Assembly: GCF_023375815.1 (NCBI RefSeq)
Contig: NZ_CP067412.1
Span: 186,001-250,000, forward strand
DNA length: 64,000 nt
Source of the DNA: Pseudomonas sp. HS6
GTDB lineage: Bacteria; Pseudomonadota; Gammaproteobacteria; Pseudomonadales; Pseudomonadaceae
Direction of reading: 5' to 3'
This document shows positions 45,317-53,738 of this stretch, one piece after another. The notes beneath the pieces were generated by a model. The model was not told the origin of the DNA, searched no databases, and saw nothing but the letters and a program-made list of their open reading frames with translations. Positions within the stretch are counted from its first letter, which is position 1. Each line of letters opens with the position of its first letter. A program made the translations under genes and the position numbers.

Positions 45317-46411
45317 TCAGATATTTGCGCGTAACACTGAAGCCGGCAGAGCTTCACCTTTCTCGGCACTCGCCGCCACAGCCGCCATCAATCCATCCAG
45401 CTCATAGCCCTGCGCCTTGAGCCACGCCTGATCGTAATACGTGTCCGCATAGCGCTCGCCGCCATCGCACAGAATCGCCACGATCGACCCCGACTCCCCC
45501 GCCGCTTTCATCTGCTGCGCCGCCATCAGCGCACCGATCAGGTTGGTCCCGCTCGACCCACCGACATGACGCCCCAGACGTTGCGCCAGGTAATGCATGG
45601 CCGCCAGCGACAACGCATCCGGCACCTTGACCATCGCATCGATCACCTTCGGCAGGAACGACGCCTCTACCCGTGGTCGGCCGATGCCTTCGATTCGCGA
45701 ACCGTGGTCCAGACGCAGGCTGGCGTCGCCGGTCTGGTAAAAGTCAAAGAACACCGAACGCTCGGCATCGGCGCACAGCACGCGGGTGCAGTGCTGGCGA
45801 TAGCGCACGTAACGGCCGAGCGTCGCGGTGGTGCCGCCGGTGCCGGGGCTGGAAATCAGCCAGGCCGGGCACGGGTGCTGCTCGTAGCGCATCTGCTGGA
45901 AAATCGACTCGGCGATGTTGTTGTTCGCCCGCCAGTCGGTGGCGCGTTCGGCGTAGGTGAACTGGTCGATGAAGTGCCCGTCGTGTTCGCGAGCCAGACG
46001 TTCGGATTCGGCGTAGATCTGCGTCGGATCGTCCACCAGATGGCTCTTGCCGCCATAGAAGGCGATCTGGGCAATCTTCTCCTTGGACGTGGTCGCCGGC
46101 ATCACCGCAATGAACGGCAGCCCGAGCATCCGCGCAAAATACGCTTCGGAAATCGCCGTCGAACCGCTGGACGCCTCGATCACCGGCGCGCCAGGCTTGA
46201 GCCAGCCGTTACACAAGGCGTAGAGGAACAGCGAACGGGCCAGACGGTGCTTGAGGCTGCCGGTGGGATGGCTGGACTCGTCCTTGAAATACAACTCGAT
46301 GCCCGGAAAACCCGGCAGCGGCAAGGGGATCAGGTGGGTGTCGGCGCTGCGCTGGAAGTCAGCTTCGATGATCCGGATGGCTTCGCGGGCCCACTGTCGG
46401 TTGTCGCTCAT
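45317..46411 (-). CDS. PLP-dependent cysteine synthase-family enzyme, possibly L-cysteine desulfhydrase
   Basis: A 364 aa fold-type II PLP enzyme. PLP Lys is in DESSHPTGSLKHRLARSLF, the substrate loop in EASSGSTAISEAYFARMLGL, and the phosphate-binding loop in SSPGTGGTTATLGRYVR. It matches the subgroup that includes mycobacterial Cds1, an L-cysteine desulfhydrase that releases H2S; a synthase role cannot be excluded. I chose ATG 46411 (MSDNRQWARE). It stands alone on the minus strand between a REPIN and nhaA. Confidence 0.85.
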   Translation of the reverse strand: MSDNRQWAREAIRIIEADFQRSADTHLIPLPLPGFPGIELYFKDESSHPTGSLKHRLARSLFLYALCNGWLKPGAPVIEASSGSTAISEAYFARMLGLPFIAVMPATTSKEKIAQIAFYGGKSHLVDDPTQIYAESERLAREHDGHFIDQFTYAERATDWRANNNIAESIFQQMRYEQHPCPAWLISSPGTGGTTATLGRYVRYRQHCTRVLCADAERSVFFDFYQTGDASLRLDHGSRIEGIGRPRVEASFLPKVIDAMVKVPDALSLAAMHYLAQRLGRHVGGSSGTNLIGALMAAQQMKAAGESGSIVAILCDGGERYADTYYDQAWLKAQGYELDGLMAAVAASAEKGEALPASVLRANI

Positions 46412-46657
46412 GGCTGTTGATCTCGTTGAATCGGGCAGAAGTGCCTTCACAGGCTCAGCCCTCAAGCTTAGGAAAAAACCTACGGCACTGACAGATACAG
46501 CTGAGCTTCAATACCTTTGGCAACTGCTAGGCTCTGCTGCACGTCGACTTGACGCTCTGTAACCACATATAACAAAAAAGAATATAACTTTTGTTTTAAC
46601 AACTAACGGTACGGGTTAGGGTGTCCCACCTTTTGACTTAATCGATGGAGAGCGACC

Positions 46658-47845
46658 TTGCCTCTGCGTAGCACTTTCACGCGTTTCTTTCAGTTGGAAG
46701 CTGCCAGCGGTCTGTTACTGATCGCCGCGGCCATCCTGGCTTTAATCATCAACAACTCGCCGCTGTCGTGGTTGTACAACGGCCTGCTCGACACCCCCGT
46801 GGTGGCGCAGATCGGCGCGTTGAAGATCGCCAAACCCTTGCTGCTGTGGATCAACGACGGCCTGATGGCGCTGTTCTTCCTGCTGATCGGCCTGGAAGTG
46901 AAACGCGAAGTACTCGACGGTCAGCTGTCGAAACCTTCGCAGATCGTCCTGCCCGGTGCAGCAGCGATCGGCGGCATGCTGGTGCCGGCGCTGATCTACT
47001 GGTTCCTCAACCGTGACAACCCGGCAGCCCTCGATGGCTGGGCGATTCCGACCGCCACTGACATCGCCTTCGCCCTCGGCGTGCTGGCCTTGCTCGGCAA
47101 ACGAGTGCCGGTGTCGCTGAAGCTGTTCCTGATGACTCTCGCGATCATCGACGACCTCGGGGCCATCGTGATCATTGCGATCTTCTACTCCGGTGAGCTG
47201 TCGACCCTGTCGTTGGGCCTGGCGGCCGCGTGCATCGCGGCGCTGGTGGCGATGAACCGGCTCGGGGTAGTCAAGCTCGGGCCGTACATGATCATTGGTC
47301 TGATCCTGTGGGTCTGCGTCCTCAAGAGCGGTGTCCATGCGACGCTGGCCGGCGTGACCCTGGCGTTCTGCATCCCGCTGCGGACGAAAAACGCCGAGCC
47401 TTCACCGCTGCTGACCCTGGAACACGCGCTGCACCCGTGGGTGGCCTACGGCATCCTGCCGCTGTTCGCCTTCGCCAACGCTGGTCTATCGCTGACCGGC
47501 GTGACCGCCGAAAGCTTCACCCACCACGTCCCGATGGGCATCGCCGTCGGCCTGCTGCTGGGCAAGACCGTCGGCGTGTTCGGCCTGACCTGGCTCTCGG
47601 TCAAGACCGGCATCGCCGCCCTGCCCCAGAACGCCAATTGGGGCCAGGTGCTGGGCGTGGCGATCCTCTGCGGGATCGGCTTCACCATGAGCCTGTTTGT
47701 AGGCTCCCTAGCTTTCGTGCCGGGTGCCAGTGAATACGCCGGGATGGACCGGATGGGCATTCTCACCGGCTCGGTGTTCGCTGCATTGATCGGTTATGCG
47801 GTGACCTTGGCGGCGAGCAGAAAGAACACCGCGCTGCCTTCCTGA
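46658..47845 (+). CDS. nhaA: Na+/H+ antiporter NhaA
   Basis: Inner-membrane antiporter, 395 aa, about 12 membrane segments, exchanging Na+ or Li+ for two protons at alkaline pH. The paired Asp of the ion site is in [14 protein letters not shown], and other family stretches are [20 protein letters not shown] and [15 protein letters not shown]. The start is TTG with the GGAGAG ribosome site 6 bases before. An ATG 14 bases upstream is in another frame and stops after eight codons. The low-frequency start may limit expression. Confidence 0.94.
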   Translation: MPLRSTFTRFFQLEAASGLLLIAAAILALIINNSPLSWLYNGLLDTPVVAQIGALKIAKPLLLWINDGLMALFFLLIGLEVKREVLDGQLSKPSQIVLPGAAAIGGMLVPALIYWFLNRDNPAALDGWAIPTATDIAFALGVLALLGKRVPVSLKLFLMTLAIIDDLGAIVIIAIFYSGELSTLSLGLAAACIAALVAMNRLGVVKLGPYMIIGLILWVCVLKSGVHATLAGVTLAFCIPLRTKNAEPSPLLTLEHALHPWVAYGILPLFAFANAGLSLTGVTAESFTHHVPMGIAVGLLLGKTVGVFGLTWLSVKTGIAALPQNANWGQVLGVAILCGIGFTMSLFVGSLAFVPGASEYAGMDRMGILTGSVFAALIGYAVTLAASRKNTALPS

Positions 47846-47930
47846 TACTTCAGGATCGCCGTAGCGAACAATCCCCACGTCTTTAGAGACGCGTCCTACA
47901 GCCACGATTTTCCTGCTTCGTTAACGTCGT

Positions 47931-47952
47931 GCAGCCCCTTTCGAGGGGCTGC
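47931..47952. terminator. Hairpin between nhaA and the pyocin gene
   Basis: Perfect stem GCAGCCCC / GGGGCTGC with a TTTCGA loop and no T-tract. A smaller hairpin CGTCT / AGACG lies at 47878-47891. They may end nhaA transcription or form the toxin leader. Confidence 0.4.
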
Positions 47953-47977
47953 CGATGCATGAACGAAAGGACAATCA

Positions 47978-49168
47978 GTGGCTGGTCAAAAGGACATTCC
48001 CCGGGTTCCCAACCCACCGGCAGGCGACGGCCATCACGTCACCTACCGCTACTTGACGGCCACCGAACTGGCCGATCAGCAAGAGCGACAAGACAAATAC
48101 GACGCCATGCTGGCGAGACAGGACGCCTTCGAGCGCAACCGTGAGGTCGCGGCGAACAAGCCTGAGCCGGTGCGTGCTGGCTGCGTGTTCGCCAAGTCCT
48201 GCAAGTTGCCGGACGCGATCATCGATTACTCGAATTCTTCGGGGATGGTGCCGACTGACAGCCTGAAAGATTACGGCGAGGTCGTCTGGCTCGGTGCTCG
48301 TGAAGTTGACGAAGCAGGCCTGCTGAATCTTGAAACCATCAGCGGCAGCACGGTCTCACTCGAAATCGGCAGACTTGCACTCCGGGCACCGACACTCGCG
48401 CTTCCAACGATCACGGCACTCGGGGCGGGCGGAGCTGCCTTACTCTCGGGCCTGGTCGCTGCGTTATGGACGCCAACCCTCGGCGACAGCGCCCTCTACA
48501 CCGAAGACCAGTTGCGCGCCCTCAAACAGGCCCGCACCCGCGTGCGCTTGCACGTTGAACAACAGGCCGATGGCAGCCTCAAGGGTTACGGCTTCTACAC
48601 CGGCAAGAACCGCGACTGGGAAATGGTCGATGTCGCGCAGTTCACCGCACGCGGTAACCGGTTTATCGCAGACCTCGGCGAAGGCATCGAACTGATCTGG
48701 ACGCCCGCCGTGGACGGCTCCGATATCCTCGGCATCCCCGCGCTGGAAGCCGCTCCGCAAGCACCGCATATCTGGGTGTACCCACCGACGAAAGCGGCGG
48801 ACGGGATTCTGGTGAATCCGATTTATCCGCCGGAGTATCGGGATTTCATATTGGTGTTTCCGGCGGGCTCGGGAGTAAAACCGTTATACATCGTCGTCAA
48901 TGCTCGTGGAGACATCAAATATCATCCCGCCCCAACATCACTGTCAGCATTTCCTGATGTCAAATCTGCACCAATGAAAACGTCGGTTCGAGGTGGAGGG
49001 AAAAAGCGCAGACGATGGAAAGATGCTTCTGGAAAAATTTATGAGTGGGACTCTCAGCATGGCAAAGTCGAGATGTATACCAAGCAAGGAAAGCACCTAG
49101 GAGAGTACGACCCTGAAACAGGCGAACAGACAAAACCTGCCGATCCCACAAGGAGCGTAGAGAAATGA
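47978..49168 (+). CDS. S-type pyocin-like toxin with colicin E3-type ribonuclease domain
   Basis: A 396 aa killing protein with a GTG start after AAAGGACAATCA. Residues about 60-110 carry GCVFAKSCKLPDAIIDYSNS. A hydrophobic Ala/Gly stretch covers 137-168. An S-type pyocin domain (about 175-320) has DWEMVDVAQFTARGNRFIAD and PPEYRDFILVFPAGSGVKPL. The C-terminus (342-396) is a colicin E3 16S-rRNA-cleaving domain: RRRWKD, YEWDSQHG, EYDPETGEQ. D358, H361, E365 and R392 match the E3 catalytic residues. There is no signal peptide or evident TonB box. From about 48880 the DNA is visibly AT-richer, suggesting an exchanged toxin cassette. Overlaps immunity gene 1 by ATGA. Confidence 0.88.
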   Translation: MAGQKDIPRVPNPPAGDGHHVTYRYLTATELADQQERQDKYDAMLARQDAFERNREVAANKPEPVRAGCVFAKSCKLPDAIIDYSNSSGMVPTDSLKDYGEVVWLGAREVDEAGLLNLETISGSTVSLEIGRLALRAPTLALPTITALGAGGAALLSGLVAALWTPTLGDSALYTEDQLRALKQARTRVRLHVEQQADGSLKGYGFYTGKNRDWEMVDVAQFTARGNRFIADLGEGIELIWTPAVDGSDILGIPALEAAPQAPHIWVYPPTKAADGILVNPIYPPEYRDFILVFPAGSGVKPLYIVVNARGDIKYHPAPTSLSAFPDVKSAPMKTSVRGGGKKRRRWKDASGKIYEWDSQHGKVEMYTKQGKHLGEYDPETGEQTKPADPTRSVEK

Positions 49169-49395
49169 TTCATGTAGTTGAAGTCTTTGATCAGAAAACC
49201 GAAGACCTGCTCTTCAGCGTCAAGATTGCTGCATGCCATACAGAAGCGTTGAAGGTACTGATGAACTGGCAACATCCGGAAGACGAATTCGATGGTTGCG
49301 ACCTGTCTGAAGACCAGATCAAAATTCTGGAAGAATGGACCGGGGAAAAACTCTCAGGAGCAAATCGTATAATTCAACTGGTATGTACCGAATGA
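49165..49395 (+). CDS. Immunity protein 1 for the E3-type toxin
   Basis: A 76 aa acidic protein that probably binds the ribonuclease domain and blocks it in the producer. The ATG overlaps the toxin stop and follows AAGGAGCGTAGAGAA. Features are HVVEVFDQKTEDLLFSVKI, a Trp-containing middle and FDGCDLSEDQIKILEEW. It is clearly related to the next gene but not, by eye, to the classic ColE3 immunity protein. It lies in an AT-richer patch. The role is inferred from position, size and acidity. Confidence 0.78.
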   Translation: MIHVVEVFDQKTEDLLFSVKIAACHTEALKVLMNWQHPEDEFDGCDLSEDQIKILEEWTGEKLSGANRIIQLVCTE

Positions 49396-49646
49396 CTTTT
49401 CGCCATGCGGAACTGAAATACGTCATCGAAGCCTTTGATAAAAAAACAGAGTTGCTCGCATTTGAGGAGCAATTGCCTGAAGGATGCGATGAGAAGATCG
49501 CTGCCATCATGGGATGGACAGCAGAACAGCAAGGTTGGGAAGGCTACGACCTGACCAGTGATCAGCTCGCAGCGTTGGAGAAACTATTGGAAAAAAATGT
49601 TTCTGATCCCGCCTATCTCTTTCAGTTGAGCTGCAACACCTATTAA
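49392..49646 (+). CDS. Immunity protein 2, paralogue of the preceding gene
   Basis: An 84 aa acidic protein. It aligns by eye with immunity protein 1 in YVIEAFDKKTELLAFEEQL, IMGWTAEQQGWEGYDLTSDQ and LFQLSCNTY. Its ATG overlaps the stop of the first immunity gene (ATGA); an in-frame ATG three codons earlier is possible. A tandem duplicate of an immunity gene can broaden protection to variant toxins or be kept as an orphan. Which one neutralises the adjacent toxin is unknown. Confidence 0.76.
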   Translation: MTFRHAELKYVIEAFDKKTELLAFEEQLPEGCDEKIAAIMGWTAEQQGWEGYDLTSDQLAALEKLLEKNVSDPAYLFQLSCNTY

Positions 49647-49678
49647 GAAGTAATGTGCCAATACAGTCTTTAAAAACA

Positions 49679-49712
49679 AAACCCCGACCAGTCACCTGAT
49701 CGGGGTTTTCCT
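49679..49712. terminator. Bidirectional terminator between the immunity and lipoprotein genes
   Basis: Stem CCCCGA / TCGGGG plus an inner CAG / CTG around TCAC, with AAAA before and TTTT after. It ends the toxin-immunity operon on plus and the glycine-zipper gene on minus. Confidence 0.88.
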
Positions 49713-49729
49713 TTACCGCTCGTTCCCGC

Positions 49730-50194
49730 TTAATGCGAAACGCGGCTGGTCCCGCCAACAGTCGAAATCCGTACGCGCTCACCGACGCGGAACACTTCAT
49801 TCTCCTGCACTTGCTGCACGTAGGCGCGCATGCTGCCGTCGTCTTCACGCACGGTGATTTCAACGCCTTGGGTACGGGTCAGGCCTTCTTCAGTGGCGGA
49901 ACCGATCAGGCCACCGGCCACGGCACCGATAACGGCTGCAACGATGCTGCCTTTACCGCCGCCGATGGCGCTGCCGCCGACACCGCCGACCACTGCACCG
50001 GCAGCGCCGCCGATCGGGGTCTTGGTGCCTTCGATTTTCACCGGACGCAGGGATTCGATGGTGCCCATGCGAATCGTCTGCACGCGACGCGCTTCGTCAC
50101 GGGAGTAGGAGTCACCGGTCAGGCTCGATTGGCAGCCGGTAAGCAACATCGCCATCGTGGAAAAGGAAGCAACCAGCAGAACAGACTTACGCAT
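49730..50194 (-). CDS. Glycine-zipper outer membrane lipoprotein, SlyB/17-kDa antigen type
   Basis: A 154 aa lipoprotein, signal peptide with lipobox LLTGC. The middle is a glycine-zipper 2TM domain (TPIGGAAGAVVGGVGGSAIG, then AAVIGAVAGGLIGSATEEGL), and the C-terminal small beta domain reads VEITVREDDGSMRAYVQQVQ. SlyB-type proteins stabilise the outer membrane under envelope stress. I chose ATG 50194 after GGAGTTGATCCT; an in-frame upstream extension would bury the signal peptide. Single gene. Confidence 0.9.
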   Translation of the reverse strand: MRKSVLLVASFSTMAMLLTGCQSSLTGDSYSRDEARRVQTIRMGTIESLRPVKIEGTKTPIGGAAGAVVGGVGGSAIGGGKGSIVAAVIGAVAGGLIGSATEEGLTRTQGVEITVREDDGSMRAYVQQVQENEVFRVGERVRISTVGGTSRVSH

Positions 50195-50361
50195 AGGATC
50201 AACTCCAAAGGACAGGTATTCATTAAACTCCGCAGCTTGACGCCTGTCACGGCGTCGCCCGGATAAGTTTGGTTTCATTCAGGCCCGGTACAGGGCCTCC
50301 GCGAATTCACCCAACAGTAGCGCCAAAATACAAAGCTTGCGCCGCAGACCCAAGGATTTTC

Positions 50362-50598
50362 ATGGATTACTTCATCATTGTCGTCACGACCGTCGCCGGT
50401 TTGTACTTCCACTGGTGGCTGTACGTGCGGATCAAACGCTGGATGGATCGCGATCTGGCGCTGTCGCTGGCCGGCAAGGATGAAGGCAAACGCGCCTACA
50501 TGCTGGAGCGGCTGGCGCAGGCCCAGGCGCAGAAGATCAAGCGTCGGGACCTGCCGAAATGGCTCGAGGCCACTGCGGCAGGCTATCCCGCTCGGTAG
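50362..50598 (+). CDS. Small single-span membrane protein of unknown function
   Basis: A 78 aa protein with an N-terminal membrane segment (MDYFIIVVTTVAGLYFHWWL) and a basic, Gln/Arg-rich cytoplasmic helix (YMLERLAQAQAQKIKRRDLP). Ribosome site AAGGATTTTC. Conserved, as I recall, in pseudomonads beside pdxH. It converges on pdxH with 5 bases between stops. No catalytic motif is seen. Confidence 0.7.
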   Translation: MDYFIIVVTTVAGLYFHWWLYVRIKRWMDRDLALSLAGKDEGKRAYMLERLAQAQAQKIKRRDLPKWLEATAAGYPAR

Positions 50599-50603
50599 AC
50601 TGC

Positions 50604-51251
50604 TTAAGGTGCCAGACGTTCAAGAATCCAGTCAGCACCCTGCAAACGGTAGTTGAGGCGATCGTGCAGACGGCTCGCGCGGCCCTGCCAGAATTCGATG
50701 CGCTCGGGGAGTAAACGATAGCCGCCCCAGTGTTCCGGGCAGTCGGGTTGGGTGTCGGTGAAGCGTTGCTCGGTGGCCTTGAGCAAATCTTCCAGTTCAC
50801 CCCGACCGTTGATCACCCGGCTCTGCGGTGAAGCCCAGGCGCCCAGTCGGCTGCCCAGCGGGCGCACTTGATAGTACGCGTCGGACTCCTCGGGCGTGAC
50901 CTTCACCACTCGGCCTTCGATGCGCACCTGACGCTCCAGGGTCGGCCAGAAGAACGTCATGGCCGCGAACGGATTCGCGGCCAGATGCTGGCCCTTGGCG
51001 CTTTCGTAGTTGGTGAAAAAGGTGAAACCCTGCTCGTCCAGGCCCTTGAGCAGCAGAATGCGGCAGTGCGGACGACCGTCCGCATCGACCGTGGCCAGGG
51101 TCATGGCGTTGGCCTCCACGGGCGCCTGCTCGGTTTTCACCGCATCGGCAAACCACTGGTGGAACAACGCAAATGGCTCGGCCGGGGCTTGCGCCTCGGT
51201 CAGGCCATCCCGGGTGTAATCACGACGCATATCTGCCAGAGCCTGGGTCAT
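50604..51251 (-). CDS. pdxH: Pyridoxamine/pyridoxine 5'-phosphate oxidase
   Basis: FMN enzyme that makes pyridoxal 5'-phosphate, 215 aa. It has [20 protein letters not shown], the FMN-binding [54 protein letters not shown], and the C-terminal signature [16 protein letters not shown] ending in RLAP. Complete and typical. Cytoplasmic dimer. Confidence 0.97.
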   Translation of the reverse strand: MTQALADMRRDYTRDGLTEAQAPAEPFALFHQWFADAVKTEQAPVEANAMTLATVDADGRPHCRILLLKGLDEQGFTFFTNYESAKGQHLAANPFAAMTFFWPTLERQVRIEGRVVKVTPEESDAYYQVRPLGSRLGAWASPQSRVINGRGELEDLLKATEQRFTDTQPDCPEHWGGYRLLPERIEFWQGRASRLHDRLNYRLQGADWILERLAP

Positions 51252-51275
51252 GTCGCATTCCTTTTCGTTAGCGGA

Positions 51276-52385
51276 TCACTGTTTTGCGGCATCGGTCGCA
51301 ACGACTTTCTTGTCGGTTGCGGCGGCTTTGGCCGGCGTGGTTTTCTTGGCTGGAGTCTTTGCCGGTGCCTTCTTGGCCGGGGCCTTGGCGGCCGCTTTCT
51401 TGGCCGGGGCCTTTTTGGTTGCCGGTACAGCGGCTTTCTTCGCCGCCGGCGCCGGGGTAACCGGTTTGGCGACAGGCTTGACGTCCTGGGCAGCGACCAG
51501 GGTCACGGGTGCCGGAGCCGGCATGTTGTACTTGCTCAGCAGCGCAACCATGGTGTTTTGCGGGGTCACCAGCAGTTCGACACGACGGTTCAGGGCTCGG
51601 CCTTCAACGCTGTCGTTGGCCGCACGCGGTGCTTCGGAGCCCATGCCGCGCAGCATCAGGCGATCACGCTGCAAACCGCTGAGGCGGAAGATCGCCGCCA
51701 CGGCCTGAGCACGTTCCTGGCTCAGCTTGATGTTCGCCGGGGCAGAGCCAGTCGTGTCGCTGTGACCAAGGACCAATACGGCGGTTTTAGGATCGACTTC
51801 CAGGATTTTTGCCACACGGGTGAACGGGCCGAGGGTAACCGGCAGCAACATCGCCGGACGATCCGGGTTGAACGAGCCTTCCACCGGTGCGATCACGACC
51901 AGCACGTTTTCACGGCGTTCCAGTTGCAGATTGCTGTCCTTGATCGCCGTGCGCAGGCGCGGCTCGTAGTCGTCCAGCCAGGCCTGGGTGACCTTTGGAT
52001 CCGGCATCGGCACGACTTTGGCGGTGTCCTGCGACTTGCCGCCGAACGGCCACCACCACTTGGTGCCGGTGTCGGCATCGGCCTTGGCAACAACGGCAGG
52101 CTTGGCTTCAGGTTTGACTTCGGGTTTCACGTCGGCCTTGGCCTTGTCCGCCGAGTCATCGGAACCGAACGGCCAGTACCAATGGCTGCTGCTCTCGGCC
52201 TTGGCCACCGGCGCGGTGGCGGCCGGTTTCAACGGTGCAGGTGCCGGGGCCGGCTCCTTGGCCGCGACTTTGTCGGAAGAACCGAACGGCCACCAGCTGC
52301 CGCCATCGGCGTCATTCTTCGGAGTCTGTGCACAACCGGTAATCGCGAAACACAGGGCCAGGGCGAGAGTTTGTTTGGACGACAT
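51276..52385 (-). CDS. OmpA-family lipoprotein with WPFG repeats and a histone H1-like tail
   Basis: A 369 aa protein. Signal peptide with lipobox AITGC. The region from about 25 to 120 has three copies of a Trp-rich motif (SWWPFGSSD, HWYWPFGSDD, KWWWPFGGKS) separated by Pro/Ala/Lys linkers (KPEVKPEAKP). The OmpA peptidoglycan-binding domain (about 190-280) shows VLVLGHSDTTGSAPANIKLS, AQAVAAIFRL and VEGRALNRRVELLV. The last 70 residues are Ala/Lys/Pro repeats (AKKAPAKKAAAKAPAKK) like histone H1 or AlgP. The lead anchors it in the outer membrane, and the basic tail may bind an anionic polymer. No close named relative is known to me. Confidence 0.83.
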   Translation of the reverse strand: MSSKQTLALALCFAITGCAQTPKNDADGGSWWPFGSSDKVAAKEPAPAPAPLKPAATAPVAKAESSSHWYWPFGSDDSADKAKADVKPEVKPEAKPAVVAKADADTGTKWWWPFGGKSQDTAKVVPMPDPKVTQAWLDDYEPRLRTAIKDSNLQLERRENVLVVIAPVEGSFNPDRPAMLLPVTLGPFTRVAKILEVDPKTAVLVLGHSDTTGSAPANIKLSQERAQAVAAIFRLSGLQRDRLMLRGMGSEAPRAANDSVEGRALNRRVELLVTPQNTMVALLSKYNMPAPAPVTLVAAQDVKPVAKPVTPAPAAKKAAVPATKKAPAKKAAAKAPAKKAPAKTPAKKTTPAKAAATDKKVVATDAAKQ

Positions 52386-52498
52386 TGGTAACCCACAAAA
52401 ATAAGTAATGGAAAATCAGAGGACTTTCGCCCGGATAAACAGACGCTTTGAATCGAAAAACCGGTCGAGGTTCCGGCCCTGGAACCTCTGGTAACGCT

Positions 52499-53644
52499 TT
52501 ACAGACAAGTGGCAAGTACCCGCGCCAGCTTCTGCGCGCGCGGATCCATCAAGACGTACGGCCCCAGGGTATTTGTCACAAATCCGAAGGCCACATCGTG
52601 CTCCGGATCAGCAAATCCAATGGAACCGCCCGCCCCCGGATGCCCGAATGCCCGGGAGCCGAGGCCGTAGGTGGCGTTCGGCACGTCAGGCTGATCAAGC
52701 ATGCAACCGAGACCGAAACGGGTACGGGTCAGCAAGGTTTTGTCCTCGCCGAGGCTGTGCTCGCGAGTCAGCTCGTCGAGCATTTCGCTTTCCAGCAGGC
52801 TGCCGTCGAGCAGACCGGCATAGAACCCGGCCAGGCTGCGCGCATTGCCGTGGCCATTGGCCGCCGGTTGCTGCATGCGGCGCCATTCCGGTTTGTTGGT
52901 GCTGGTGAGCACCGACGGCGGATTGGTGAAGGCGCGAGTGGTCATGGCCGTCGGTTCACGCATGGTCACTTGCAACAGGCGCTGGGCGGCAGCATCGCCG
53001 ACATTGCCCTTGCCCCGTGCGATGTGCGCCACGCGATGGAACTCTTCGTCGGCCAGGCCGACATGGAAATCCAGTCCGAGCGGTTTGGCGACCCGCGCCA
53101 CAATGGATTCCCCCGGCCCGCGACCGTCGGCACGCCGCAGCAATTCGCCGATCAGCCAGCCGTAAGTGATCGCGGCATAACCGTGACCGGTGCCCGGCGT
53201 CCACCACGGTGCTTCGGCCGCAAGGGCGTCGACCATGGTTTGCCAGTCGTACAGCGCTTCAGGCGCCAACAGTTCGCGCAGGGCCGGCAGACCGGCCTGA
53301 TGGCAGAGCAGTTGACGCAGGGTCACGGATTCCTTGCCGGCGGCGGCGAATTCCGGCCAGTAGCGGGCGACCGGAACATCGAGTTGCAACTTGCCTTCGG
53401 CCACCAGTTGCAGGGCGGTGACGGCGGTGAAGGTCTTGGTGCAGGAGAACAGGTTGGCGATGGTGTCGCTGTGCCAGGCTTCGCTACCGTCCTTGTCGGC
53501 GGTGCCGGACCAGAGGTCGAGGACAGTCTCCCCGCCGACCCTGATGCACAACGCGGCGCCACGTTCCTGGGGATCGTCGAACAGCGCCGCGAAGGCTTCG
53601 CGCACCGCTTCGAATTGAAGCTCGTAATGTCCCTGAATCTGCAC
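52499..53644 (-). CDS. Serine hydrolase of the beta-lactamase/EstB family
   Basis: A 381 aa penicillin-binding-fold esterase. The nucleophile motif SCTK (SxxK) is in ANLFSCTKTFTAVTALQLV, the Tyr motif in GYAAITYGWLIGELLRR, and the third motif near FGHPGAGGSIGFADPEHDVAFG. No signal peptide, so probably cytoplasmic. I chose GTG 53644, eight bases after GGGAG; a TTG two codons earlier is the alternative. Relatives hydrolyse short esters or lactones. Single gene on the minus strand. Confidence 0.85.
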   Translation of the reverse strand: MQIQGHYELQFEAVREAFAALFDDPQERGAALCIRVGGETVLDLWSGTADKDGSEAWHSDTIANLFSCTKTFTAVTALQLVAEGKLQLDVPVARYWPEFAAAGKESVTLRQLLCHQAGLPALRELLAPEALYDWQTMVDALAAEAPWWTPGTGHGYAAITYGWLIGELLRRADGRGPGESIVARVAKPLGLDFHVGLADEEFHRVAHIARGKGNVGDAAAQRLLQVTMREPTAMTTRAFTNPPSVLTSTNKPEWRRMQQPAANGHGNARSLAGFYAGLLDGSLLESEMLDELTREHSLGEDKTLLTRTRFGLGCMLDQPDVPNATYGLGSRAFGHPGAGGSIGFADPEHDVAFGFVTNTLGPYVLMDPRAQKLARVLATCL

Positions 53645-53738
53645 CCGCAACTCCCCCGCGAAAACGCTCTACAAAGTGGCCCGCATTGTTCCAGCCCTTG
53701 AGGGTTTTGGGAACAGCGGCGGGCCGGGCGGTTCTGCC

